Assembly (NCBI RefSeq): GCF_029227915.1
Contig: NC_079883.1
Coordinates: forward strand, 13,766,001-13,830,000
DNA: 64,000 nucleotides
Origin: Hydractinia symbiolongicarpus
Lineage: Eukaryota; Cnidaria; Hydrozoa; Anthoathecata; Hydractiniidae
Direction of reading: 5' to 3'
A program made the position numbers and the translations under genes. Position 1 is the stretch's first letter, and every line of letters starts with the position of its first letter. Shown piece after piece: positions 51,631 through 63,735 of this stretch. The notes under the pieces are model-generated. The model had not been told where the DNA came from, did no database searches, and worked only from the letters and a program-made list of their open reading frames with translations.

Positions 51631-51828
51631 TTTTTCCTGATTTAATTTTTTCGGCACAAAATTTGTTTACATTTTGCTTAGTAGTACTTATCCATGGCTT
51701 AAATTGTTGCGTACAGAGTGTATATAATTGTATATACCTTACCCAAAATCCATCTACTATGCGCGTCATGGTTCCGCAATTTACCCTTCTATTTCTTGAG
51801 GTCATCCTTAATAACTTATTTTGGTGGT

Positions 51829-52633
51829 GTTCTGCCCAATCTTGGAACGTGCCCCGTCTTAAGACTGGCCAGGCCAATCTTCCGACAGTGACAAATGGGT
51901 GGCCAGTCTTAAGACTGGACTGCCCAATCTATGCCCAATCTTAGAACAATTGTGGAAGACAAACAGAACAATAAAATTTTTAGAATTTACCTCTTAATAG
52001 GAACTTTAAATTGAAACTTTTCTTGGAAAATCAAAAGCCAAAAATTTATACATACCATGTATTTTATGTATATAAAATTGAAACTACTCAACCATTTTAG
52101 CATAGTCTATAAAGTTTTTCTTCTATAGACTATGATATTAGCTAGCTGGCTACAGCTCGCTAGCTGGCTAAACATCTCATCCAATGAAATTAACGTCTAG
52201 CTAACTAATAATATGGTTGAATACGACTTTTCTGATACTTCATAAATATAAACATTTTATTTTTAAAATTTAGCCACTATTACAAGCTGTATATAAATGC
52301 TAAATGTATAACACATGCTCTACCAGCTACCTAGCTACGATTTTCACTCTACTGTGTCCAAAAACAGGCGGGGTCAATTCAAAATAAATAAATTCAAAGT
52401 ACCCAAAATAAGATGTTTTAATGTGCCTGAGAATGTTTGTTGGGAGTCGCAAAAAACACAGCTCGTGTGGTGCATCCCTTCCTTAAAATTTAAACAGCGC
52501 CAAAGATGGGCCTAACATGGTCTTTTGCCCAATCTTGTGACGCTCTGCCCAGTCTTAAGACTGGCCGGCCAGTCTTAAGACTGGGCAATTTTATGTCCAA
52601 AGATTGGGCAGCGTCCTAAGATTGGGCAGAACA
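51829..52633. mobile_element. 805-bp palindrome-rich DNA element
   Basis: Terminal inverted repeats TGTTCTGCCCAATCTT (51829-51844) and AAGATTGGGCAGAACA (52618-52633) are exact over 16 bases. Just inside each end are further copies of GCCCAATCTT and of the palindrome CCAGTCTTAAGACTGG. At 52547-52586 two of these palindromes abut to make a perfect 40-base palindrome. The inside is non-coding, so this is a non-autonomous MITE-like element of unknown superfamily. Confidence 0.85.
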
Positions 52634-53796
52634 GTGGGATTTAACTGCGTTCTGACAGTGATCATGCACATTTCGATACCACTTCCTTCTCATCTGTAAA
52701 TGTAACTGCATGATTCCAACACACACATGGAATTTATTTGATGTGCTCACTAAGACTACTCTATCGCTACAATCAAAGATTTTACTTTAGTTAGGCCACT
52801 GTTGTGTAACTAGCTAGCTAACTAGTTTAATGCTTTTTTGTTATTTTGATTGTAATCTTGGCTACCTAAGCTTTAGCTAGCCGACTGGCTTGTGTTAATT
52901 TTTTGATCACTTTTGCATAGTGCTATTTATTTTTATTTTATACTTCCTAGCCAGCAGTTTTGTAGTACTAGCTAGCAGCAAGCTAGCTAGCTAACTAAAG
53001 GAGTTCCTCGGACTTCAGAATTTTGATGTGAAGTTTATTAGGCACCTTAGCAAAAGTCGAGAGCTTTCATATTGCCCCAGAAATATTCTTGTCTACTTTT
53101 GGAGAGTTTTATTGTTTTGTTTTTTATTGACAAAGTTGATTTTTATGTATATATCTATGTAGCGTGTAGGCTAGCTATAGCTAGATGATGTGCAAATGTT
53201 TACAAAGAATTCTGTGTAAATATGCACGCACATCTTAACAGGCAATAAAAGAGGGACCACATAACAAAATTAACTATTTCTTTTTTATTTATAGATTTGA
53301 GCTGGAATTGGTTTTCCTTTACTATCATTCTCTTTTTTTAAGATCAGGTTTTAATTTATTTTAAAAAAGTAAGTTTTTTTTAACTTGATTTCTTCAATCG
53401 TTGCATTCTGTTCTTTTAATTTCTTGCCTGTGTGCATGCATGCGCATGCCTATTGTTTAAGACACAAACTAATATAGCTATAGACCACTTAATCATGTGA
53501 CATACAGTACCACCCGAATGTAACTTCAAATGTACAAGATAGTTATCACCTTGGCATAAGCTTTTGGAAGCATCAGAACTTTCGTTGTTTTTGTTAACTT
53601 ATTGTTAAATACATAAGCTATTTTTGCATGTTGAAAACAATGGAGTTCTATCTTGTTCGCAAAATTTAATTAGCTCATGTGAAGTGTATGTGTCCCATTG
53701 TTGTATTTAATTACTCCATCAAGAGATCAACAAAAGAAAATAAATTATTTAAGTATCTTTTGTTTTTACTCGCGAACAGCAATGTTCAAACATCCG

Positions 53797-54180
53797 TTTA
53801 TGAATGTGATAGAAATCCTTTTTTTTAGATCGCGTTTTAAAAATTTAGGAACAAAGAATGGCGATAGCAAAGCTTGGTTGTGGTGATAGAATTCCTTTTT
53901 CGGTCGCATTTTAAAAATTTAAGAACGAAGAACGGCGATAGAAAAGCTTTGTTAGGTCGCATTTTAAAGGTTCGAGAGCGAAATTTAATTCATATTTTGA
54001 AGGGAAAAGTCCTCAAAATAGGGTTTTTCCGTTTGCGTTGTTAAACGTTGCTTTTTATAAAAGAACTTTTAAAAGTTTTGTATCTTAAAAAATGATAATT
54101 TCGATGTTAAAAAAATATTACTAGAAGTTTTAAAAAGTAACAGCATTAGCATTTTAGCATTTTAAAATACAGTACAGTCT
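53797..54180 (-). repeat. GCGATCTAAAA repeat family, copy 2 (inverted)
   Basis: About three GATAGAAA...GCATTTTAAAAATTTA units, then a stretch (53990-54180) that is a diverged reverse complement of 23325-23520: GGGAAAAGTC, AAACGTTGCTTTTTATAAAA, GAACTTTTAAAAG and AACAGCATTAG. Confidence 0.7.
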
Positions 54181-54539
54181 AAATGTAATCTACTGCGTAC
54201 ACGCTAATATCACACCTTTGCGTGGAGGACGGCAGTCGTTTGTCTTTTGTTATAATTAAATCCCTTAAGGGTTTTGCGAATTTATATTTGCGTGTTAAAA
54301 AACAATGCACTTGCGAAGAAATATCGGTGCAATTATATTTCTTGTAATAGCGAGATGCATTGTGTATATGTTTTGATAAGCTTTTTCCTAAGTATTAGCG
54401 TGAAGTAATTAAATAATAAAAATCTTTCGCAAAGTTTTATAATACATTGCGCGAGAATGTATAGTTGATTTAATTACTTAAAAAGATTCCAGCGGATTTA
54501 ATTTAACAAACATACAAGAAGCATTGTTGTTTACAACTT

Positions 54540-54695
54540 TTAAATCCCGCTTTTTGTTTATAAACATTTAAAATGCGATCTAAAAGAGCATTTCTATCGC
54601 CGTTTTTCATTCTTAAACTTTTAAATGTGATCTTAGAAAACATTTCTATCGCCGCTTTTCGTTTATAAACTTTTATAATGCGATCTAAAAAACGC
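54540..54695 (+). repeat. GCGATCTAAAA repeat family, copy 3
   Basis: About 2.5 direct units of AAAATGCGATCTAAAA, then TTTCTATCGCCG and a TTCTTAAACTTTTAAA-like stretch. It is inverted relative to copy 2 about 500 bases to its left, so the two may be the arms of one foldback element. Confidence 0.65.
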
Positions 54696-55356
54696 TTACT
54701 TACTGCAATTAAAAAATTTCAAAAAAGTTCGCGCAAAATAGATTGCTAAAATTGATCTTGCAACCTATTGTGATTAAACAATCGATCACGTGGGGTCATT
54801 GTTTATCAGCGAGGCAATTATTTTCTTAAAAAAACAAAAGCTATTATTATTATTATTCATATTTACACAGGTTGACTACGTCAGAATATATACATATCTG
54901 GTATCAATGCAGGACCTGTACAAAAATAAATGAAAGTAAAAGCTAAAAATACTATAAAAATTTTGGTTTCGAAGAGGCATAGTTAGTAAGTGTAGCACTC
55001 TTGGATAAAGACGAGTGATGAGTAAGCAAGTAGGCACGTATCAGGATAAGTCACTGTGAAGGAGAATGGCATAGTTGGTCGTAAGTGTGAATGTGTGACT
55101 ATATATATATTAAAATGTGTCAAAATAATCAAATAAATAAATAAAATTTTCAGACACTGAGTCAAAAAGAGGCATCAGAATTGTTAAAACACCAACTGAG
55201 GTGAAATGCTATGACAGACTACTAAGAAAGCACAAGTTCAGACATCATCATACACAATGATACTGTTTCAAAAGAGGCGTATGGTGCACAATTGCTCAAT
55301 ACACCGAACCTGGATGCACGAAATGAAAAATCCCTTGTGTCACATATGAATATATA

Positions 55357-56817
55357 TTACCATTCGTGCTTAGAAATATACCGTTTAAAATTCACAAAAG
55401 ATTTTTCATTCCGCACATCCAAGCCCAGTGCATTGAACAACCGTGCACCATAGTAGCTCGTAGTCTTTCGGCCAGCTTCTGTTCTAACTTTTGGTAATCT
55501 TATCTGCGACTTGTTACCTCTCGTGTTGATATTATGATTCACCAGCTCGTATTGAATATTGCTAACGTTATCAATTTTATGGAGAATCTTGAAAACATCT
55601 GTGACAGCTTTTCTTTTACGTTCGTTTTCAATAGAAATCGAATGTTCTCCAGTATTATGAATGATAGTGTTAGCACGATTATGAAGTCCTTCAAATTTCA
55701 TTTTCCAAGAATTACTTTGGTTACAATATACAGGATAACAGTAGTGAAATATTGGTTTGATCAACGCGTTATATATGGAATTAGCTACCACAGGAGAAAT
55801 CTGATGTCGTAATTTCTTCAATAAGTATATACGAGAGCAAATCTTCTTATACACCTTGCTGTAGTGTTCGTTCAGGTTCAGATGAGAATCTAACGTTATA
55901 CCAAGATATTCGTAAGTAGCAGACTGGCTGATGGTAGTAGATAAAATTTCAACATTACAATCATCCACATTTGACAATCTATTTCCATACATAACAAATT
56001 CCGTTTTTCCTTTTTTCATGTTGAGAATAAGACAATTATCTCTAATCCAGGATTGTACAACATCAGCTTCTTTGTTAATAACGGATACAATGTGACGTTC
56101 GTTTTTATGAGAGTAGTACAACACTGTGTCATCAGCGTATTTCAAAATAGAGCAGTTCTTTAATCGAAAATGCAAATCATTCAGAAGAATGATGAACAAA
56201 AGAGGGCCAAGAATGGATCCCTGTGGAACACCATGAGTGATACTCTCCGTTCTAGAACTGGTACCTTCAAAATTTACTAATTGGGATCTATTGAATAAAT
56301 AGTCACTTATCCATGATAGCTCATTCTCTGTTATACCGTAGTATGGTAATTTGTGAAGTAAACATGGATGGTGTACGGTGTCAAATGCTTTAGAAAAGTC
56401 CATATAAAGTACTCCAGTCTTGTTTCCTTTGTCCATGTTATTACGTATATGGTTGACTAGGTTGGTAACAGCATGCTGTGTGGATCTTTTCTTACGGAAG
56501 CCATATTGATAAGGACTGAAGAGGCCGTTCGATTCAAAGTACTGTGATAGTTGATCAGAGGCAATTTTTTCAACTACTTTCGATATCACGTTGAGGACGG
56601 ATATTGGACGATAATTTGAGAACAAATGTTTTGCTTCTGACTTGTATATAGGTGTTACTTTGGCAGTCTTTTCGATCGTTGGAAAAATGCCAGATTTGAA
56701 ACTGTGATTAATCAAAAATGATAGCGGTGCTGCTAGTTCCTCAGCTGCATCCTTTATAAGTAAAGCTGGGAGATCGTCAATACCGGAAGCTTTTGATGAA
56801 TTAATTTCTTTCAACAC
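55357..56817 (-). mobile_element. Non-LTR retrotransposon reverse transcriptase, 5'-truncated
   Basis: An uninterrupted frame of about 490 aa. RT motifs in order: SKASGIDDLPALLIK, YRPISVLNVISKVVEKI, YQYGFRKKRSTQHAV, MDFSKAFDTVHH, HGVPQGSILGPLLFIILLND, KYADDTVLYY with the catalytic Asp pair, and TYEYLGITLDSHLN, then the usual thumb and C-terminal region. The endonuclease and any upstream ORF are missing: an in-frame TAA lies about 25 bases upstream of the conserved start. Family is jockey/CR1-like by motif style; the exact clade is not determined. The frame has no internal stops, so the insertion is fairly young. Confidence 0.93.
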
Positions 56818-57502
56818 TTTGATCGTCTCTGAAAAATCACAATGTTATTGTTCTGTGTAACTATTCATGCGAGTTTCACGTCCGCGGTAGATTACATTCA
56901 GACTGTACTGTATTAAGACCTTTGGATTTCAAAAACACAAAATTAACTTAATGATTTAATTTTAATGTGTTATGTTTCTTTATTTTTCTAAAATAATATA
57001 TTTAAATAGCCTTTGCGATCTCTAACACTTTTAAACAATACCATGCATTTTACATGTGACAACAAGGACTCATCAAATCTTATTGTTATGACTCACGCAT
57101 GGGGATAACAATAAAAAGCAATTAAGCTAGTGTGTAAAACAAAAGATATGCAAAGGTTCTTTATGTCGACATGAGATCGTTACACTAGGTTGTAAAACTA
57201 GCGTACATGTAAAGTTACATTCAGGCGGTACTGTAGTTGTTTTCATTTTTTTCAAAAACAATAGACATGCACATACTTTTCTGTAGGTAAAAACGTTGGA
57301 CTCGCATGGTTTAAAATGGCTAATAAAGATTTGTTGGGTAGTATAAGATTCAAGAGGAACTGGAGTTAAAATTTAACTAAATTTTTCTAATTAATTTTAT
57401 TGAAGTTATATATTTATATGTAATATGTATATCTCTATAATAATAGCAGTCACCAGTCTGTTTTCTGTTAGATATATAGTATACTTAAAGTGCAATGTAA
57501 TC
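56818..57502. other. Intergenic, upstream of phytochelatin-synthase-like gene
   Basis: AT-rich with no gene. A good 3' splice acceptor (TCTGTTTTCTGTTAG, AG at 57470-57471) lies 31 bases before the start codon at 57503. This suggests a 5' UTR intron or a trans-splice site. Confidence 0.5.
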
Positions 57503-60500
57503 ATGAATGATACCCCTGCTAATGCTTTCCAGCCCACATTGGGTCAGATCTTAGAGGAGCCTTCGCCATTTGTTAAAGGGCGTTTTGACGACTCACTTTT
57601 AGAAGATTATGCTGTTTTGACAGAACGTGACCTTCTGAAAGCATTAGATTTACTTGATGAGTCAGAACAAGAAGAATCAAATGCAGAAATCTTTACTTTT
57701 GATAAAAGAGATGTAGACAATACAGACAAATGCAACAATGAAGTTAGCAAAAACCTTAATAGTGAATTTGCATCCCTTCACAAAGATGCAAAAACAAAGA
57801 ATGAAGGAATTATTGAAAAGGTCTACTCCAGCATACCAGATTTAGACAAGAAATCTTTATATGAAACAGAAGATCAAGCAGGAGAGGATATAGAAATTCG
57901 AAAATCTGTGAGTAACAATGTTTCATATGTTCTAAATGATTCACAAAATGAAAATAATGATTACTCAGCAAAACACAATAAAGATAATGGAGTGGAACAC
58001 TTTAAAGTGTGCAGTTTACATTCTGATGAAAGTGCTGAAAGTTTTGGTGTTCATTTTAACTTAGTGGCAGGGCGGAAACTGTTTGCAAAAGCAGTTAATC
58101 ACAAAGGCATGAATATTTACTACACACTTTCACAACACCATGCTAGTGGTCAATCTGACAAGGAAATGTTGCCTTCTTTAAGCATTGTTCTTAGTGCTTT
58201 AAATATTAAGAAGAATTTTAGTGGCACCATTGAACTAAATAATGAATCTGTATTTCAAGAGTTTGCATATGCTGCAAGAAATTGTGACCTTGAGGTGGAC
58301 GTTGTAAGTTCCGTTACTGCAGCAGCAGGAATGGAATGTTTCAGGTATGTAACCTTATGAATCTTGTTACTGTTTACATGTTTAATGTTCAGTTTGGTAA
58401 TAATCATTTTTCATGATAAGAATTCATTTTTCATGATAATAAAAACATAAACATACAAAATAACTTAAGTTGTTTGTGTGTCAGCTATAAGCTTGGGCCA
58501 CTTTAGATTATATGTTCTTTTATTATAGTAAAAACTGTCTTGATGTTTAGGCTTTTTGCTTGATCGAACTTTTTAAGTTACAGGGCTTGAATTAGAAATA
58601 TGTAGTAGTCAATTTGCAAAAATTATGCTGACAGTAGAGAAAAAACTTTCTTTGTAATTCGGTCTGGGGCCGTTGTAGGCCACTTGTCATTGATCCTTTG
58701 ATAATGGTTATTTTGTTGCATAACTATTATATAAATAGTTGAAACAAATGATTGATGAAGAAATAGAATTCGCAATTTTAACATTTTCTTTGTAGAATGA
58801 ATCGCTACAACGGCATTTCAATTCACAAATTGCAAATTGTAACCTGCTATAATTCGAACCCTGGGTTATTCATAATACATGACATTTATCACTTAATTGA
58901 TGTGTACTAATCTAGAATATATTGGTATATTATAAACAACATTATATTTCTACATTATAGGCAAGCTGTTAAAGCATCAACTATGTCACAAGATAATGTT
59001 ATTGTCTGTTACTACATAAGAGAAGCTCCACAACAACACTGCTGTGGCCATTTTGGAATTGTTAGTGGTTATTACAAAGAAAAAGATTTGATTCTGCTGT
59101 CTGATGATGTGCTGCCAACAAGATGGATATCTGTCAGCATGATTTGGAAGACCATGTTTGATGTGACAACAGAATCCCCTTCACGTAAGTTTTTAAAAAC
59201 TAACTAATGTATTCATGGTTTTGTTTCGGGCAACTAATAGTCCAAAAGATATCAAAGATTTTTTAATCATATCATTGGACTGTAAATTGAAATTATTGGC
59301 AATTGCTTTAGGGTGTGTGGTGGAATTTAAATTTGATGTAATTGCTGCACAGGCTAGTGATTAAGATTTAAAGGATTAGATAACTGTTGTATCTAATCTA
59401 AATCCTAGGAACAAAATTAAAATTTCCTTTTTTTAATATTTTGGAGATTGCTAAGGAGATTTACTGCATTTTATTTTTAACCACCAACTTCATAACTATG
59501 CCTGAGAAATTAGGTTTTTGGGGAATAGGGGCGTTGTTAAGATAAGAGTCCACTAGAAATGACATGTTATCTACAACCCACCCTTCACACTATGATAATT
59601 GTATATAGCCAAAATCAATTTAGTTTAAAAGAGTTATTTTGCAAAGATTTATTTCCACAGCAAAAGTAGACGAAAGTTGATAATTTGCAAAAATTGGTAC
59701 TGCAATCTTTTTAAGATCTATCAAAATACAACAACATTTGATATTCTGGAAAACAAGGATTACAACGATCTTAAGGTGGTGTACTTGACATTTACTTTTT
59801 TCTTGTTGTCACTTTTTTTAAGGGAATTATTTGACATGCAAAATTAAAATGCTTATCTTTTATTAAAACAAAATAACGTTTAAATCGACAAATTTGCCCG
59901 CAAGAGTTTTTATTTCAGACATCGTAAGCGCTAAAAAATACGTACCACAAAAATTGTCTTCCCTAAAGTTCCGCATTACCAGCTTGTACGTCCGTGTAGT
60001 ACTAGTCAAAAAAGATTAATAAGAGAAAAATTTAGCATAAAATGAAATATTGCGCGATGTTTGTTTTAAGTAGGTTGCATTACTTTTGTGCGATTTAAAA
60101 GGGCTTACCAACAAAAGTAATCCTCTATCCGATTTTTCTAGAACGTTTGTGTGCATTAATGTTGAGGCTTGTAACGAAATATTTAAATTGTAGGTCAAAT
60201 GAAGGGATATTTTGTCCTTCGAAAACCTGAAAATTCGCCTGCAATAACAATGAGTGTCAATCCAAAAGTTTCCATCAAACTAAAATCCAACAGCGAAGAG
60301 TCCCAGAAACTTCTGAGCTTGAAAGAGGATTGGGAAAATTGGTTGTCCGCTACACCAAACACGGATTGCACCGAAGAAAGCATTTTAACAAACGGAATAA
60401 ATCACGTGATAGATTTGATAAAAAATGGAAAATTTGCCGGTGTACAAACTTCCGTTTCCAACGAGAAGATTAACTTGAGCTATAAAGAAGGTAGCTTGGT

Positions 60501-60900
60501 TGATTCTGTTACCAAAACAAAGGTTTTCCAAGTTGTACAAACAGCACTTTCTGCCTTGCCTGAAGAAGAATTGGTGAAAATGACGCAGTTCTCCGAATGG
60601 CTTTTTGAGGAATTCTTTGTCGCTGGGAAATCGTTACCATCAAAGCAGTCCAGCGTTAAGAAGAAGAAGAAAAAGAAAAGTTTAGTTCAAACAAGTGTAA
60701 ATGTGAGTTTGTTCAATAGTTGTGCCATGCTGAGCACGTGCTTGCTGTTTTGGCCCTATAACGACCAACAAAAGGTTGGCAGTAATAATGCTTTGGTGTT
60801 GGATTTTTTGGGTGAAGATATTGAAACATTGCCGAAAAAGACTGTTGGTATTTTTCACGAGAAAATCCGTTTTGTTTTGAAAGCTTTAAAAGATTCTTGA
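57503..60900 (+). CDS. Phytochelatin-synthase family protein, catalytic Cys lost
   Basis: Phytochelatin synthases are papain-like gamma-glutamylcysteine transpeptidases that make metal-binding peptides from glutathione. The exons are 57503-58344, 58961-59184 and 60194-60900 (1773 nt, 590 aa), with clean GT-AG sites and matching phases. Residues 1-180 are an acidic, low-complexity extension. From about 189 the family fold is readable: AGRKLFAKAV, LPSLSIVLSALNI (for LASLSVVLNALSI), VFQEFAYAARNC, CCGHFGIVSGYYKEKDLILL, TRWISVSMIWKTM and KGYFVLRKP. The C-terminal domain ends with FNSCAMLSTCLLFWP and LPKKTVG. The catalytic His (H311 in GHF) and an Asp (D329/D330) are kept. The Cys site reads KEML, with Glu221 in its place, and the WKGPWRW loop is absent. 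Likely a pseudoenzyme or one with a changed role. ATG 57503 was chosen over an upstream in-frame ATG at 57425 because a splice acceptor lies between them. Confidence 0.85.
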
Positions 60901-61203
60901 AATGGAAAAGAAACCTCTTTTTTCATGGACATATTTTTTTGTTATTTTTTTCCTAAAGTTATTTTTAATTATACATATTACTATTGATTACTAGATTATT
61001 TTTTGTAATTATATTTTATTCATATGGATAGAGTAAAGTTGGGTGGATTTTGTGAAATCAGTAGTAAGAATGGGGGTATTTTTGTTCACGCAATCTCAAG
61101 AAAGATAAGTGGGTGGGGAAAAATGCTTTTCGAAAACCTTTAGATATTGGCAGTTAGTTACCTGATTGGCAAAAGCTTTTACCCTGGGCTTAAAGCTTTC
61201 CCT

Positions 61204-61209
61204 AATAAA
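61204..61209 (+). terminator. Candidate poly(A) signal, phytochelatin-synthase-like gene
   Basis: First canonical AATAAA after the stop, about 300 bases downstream. A second lies at 61689-61694. Confidence 0.35.
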
Positions 61210-63256
61210 CTTTATAATCTACCATTAATTTTTTTCAACCTGTCTAGAAATGTTTATGAATTTCACAACTACTTTCTCACTGAACTGTTCCAATTTCGTT
61301 TCTACTCAGGTCAATCAGCTATTTTAATACTAATTAAAGAACTTCTGACGACAACAAGTAAGGAAAAGATAACAAGAAAGAAAATAATCAATATTTTTGA
61401 TGCGTTTTTTAAAGCATGGCATTATAAATTACGAATGGCAATATTTTACGCGCTGTAATTTTTTTACGACCGATAATTTTGAGCTTTTCGATGAAACTTT
61501 TAGGACAAGAATTGGATGTCTTGGATCTTAAAAATATTTAGAAAGACGTGTGGCTTTCACAATAAACAAGCCTCAGTACCAGTCCACTTTAGATGGTGAA
61601 CCGAACCGTTTATTCACTTTTTGTGGTAATTTTTTTGTTGTTTTAATGGAAATGGGTTTTTATTATAGTTTATTGTAGTTTTCTATGGAATAAAAAACAA
61701 GGCCTCTACGACCGGTTCATTTATTATATAAATTTTCCACGGCTTTTATGGTGTTATTTTTATAAATTTAATATAATAGTTTTTAACAATTTATATTTTT
61801 TTATGTTTTTAATTTCCATATTTAAAGTATTTACTTGAAAAGAGAGAGAGTGGTATGTATATTTTTAACTGTAAGTGTTGTTACTTCATCAAGACCAGAA
61901 CATTTTTGGTCCTGTTTTTTTTTATCTGTATAATCCGCTGATTTTACTGTAATACATGTTGGTGTTTTATATTAGCATAACGTTTATAAGCACCTTGAGG
62001 CTCAGATAAGTTGTTTTTTTAAGCATATGCTGAGCATATAGCTCAGCTTAGGTGAAACATTCTGATGTGTGCTTTTTCTATTAGCTTAAAGTTTAATTAA
62101 CACCACTGCATTGTCTGAACTTAGTCTTGTGTAGATATGCCTTCAGTTTTTGGCTATCTTAAACGTATAATTATTGGCAATCGCGAAATGTTGTGAAAAT
62201 AGTTTTTCCGGAGGATTTAATTTCGCGAATTGACTAAGTTTTGAGAATTTTTGATTGTCAATATTTCTGAAAATAGGAAAAATAAACAAAATTAACGAAA
62301 TAAAAAATAAAAAAATGACAAAAACCATTAAAAAAACCATTCAATTGAGTTGAAAAACCCCACTTATCCAAGGTGGTCTCGAAATCCCATGCAACATTGT
62401 GGCTAAAATGAATTGGTACTCTGCCCGTAACTAAATGAATATACAAAATTACGAACAGCTCGTTCAAGTGTTGTACGTAGAACCAAAAAATGAGGGAATT
62501 GTTGATTTATTTTTATCACCCGGAGTAGATTAGACATGTTACTCTTCCAATAAATTATTGCATGTATTTGTTTACAAAATAACTCAACAGTGAGCTAAAA
62601 TCCCTAAGTCCACTCAGTTCAAATTGTGTGAATATAGTATGGAGATAGCCTTTGTAATTACGTGTGCAGATGAACTTCGAAATTGGTCACCTAGTCTCAA
62701 TAATATATAGTGGAATTACTGTATCATTATCACATAGCGTCTCGACAAACCATTAAATTTGTCATGGATAGCAAATACATTTTGTTTACAATTCATGAGA
62801 TTAAATTCACCGAAAGATAGTGGGTACAAAGCGCGTATATCTTGGCGCTTTTACAACAACCTTATGACGTAAAAATTTGAAATAAATTGATTAAATATGT
62901 CAAAATGTACAACTTTCGAAACTAATATATTTTGTTGTTGTTGTGTTTTATTAAGTTTCTTATTTTTAATTAAGTATTTAAAATTCCTTAATTTTGATCA
63001 ACTGTACTTTCTAAGCACTTTCCAAGAATATTTTAAAAATGGAGAAGGTCTTAATCAATATATATTCCTCCAAAGAAACGTGTTACAGACAGCAATTAGC
63101 GTATGAAATAATACGGGCTTAATGCACATTTCGAAAAATTGGTTTACAGACAATGATTTAAAGTAAAAAAGTACAAAATGTGTTTTTCTTATCAAAAAAC
63201 GTACGCGCTATAACTTCATAACAAACGTTTTTTGCTTTAAATTGAATACATTAGAA

Positions 63257-63735
63257 ACGAAAATTTTTAGACGGAGAAACTTTCGGATTTTTTTTTTGTC
63301 CGAAATTTCTTCGTCCGAAATTTGTCTATGCCGAAAGTTTTTTGTCGAAAAATTTTTTTTTTTTTTAATTTTTAGTGCATAGAAATTATGTAAAGGGTAA
63401 TCAGGAAATCAATAAAAACTGCAGTTTTGAACTTACAATTTTCGTTATTTTCACTTTGCTGAGGCTCATTTATAAAGTTGGATCCTGAAAACCTTTATAT
63501 CTTGATAGAATATGTGTACCCTTTAAATGCTTTTAGCCTTCTTTTGTGTCATTACCCGTAACCATTACTTTTAAAATTTGGTTAAAATTCTTTAAAAGAC
63601 TTACCCATACATTTTTTGGCTTTATAAATCTTGTCCGAAAATTTTTCCGCTGAATTGCAAATAAAAAATTGCAAACAAAAAATTGTGTCCGAAAGTTTTT
63701 CCGCCGAAGTTTTTCTGCTGAAAATTTTAGTTTTT
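63257..63735. repeat. Inverted-repeat (MITE-like) stretch
   Basis: The left arm near 63257 (CGAAAATTTTTAG, GAGAAACTTTCGGA) and the right arm near 63690-63735 (CCGAAAGTTTTTCC, CTGAAAATTTTAG) are imperfect reverse complements. Both contain repeated TCCGAAA/GCCGAAAG words. Ends are approximate. Confidence 0.45.

Larger units (their letters stand above)
51631..55356. other. Intergenic, repeat-rich
   Basis: No gene recognised. It holds the 805-bp palindromic element (51829-52633) and a zone unusually rich in AGCTAGCT/CTAGCTAG-type words (about 52130-52220 and 52800-53190). Two arms of the GCGATCTAAAA repeat family (53797-54180, 54540-54695) and a (TTA)n run at about 54842-54857 follow. Confidence 0.6.

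Noticed and set aside
55534-55812. 92-aa plus-strand frame
   Set aside because: Antisense shadow of the reverse transcriptase.
61147-61458. 103-aa plus-strand frame
   Set aside because: No recognisable motif and AT-driven composition; it sits in the likely 3' UTR region of the preceding gene.
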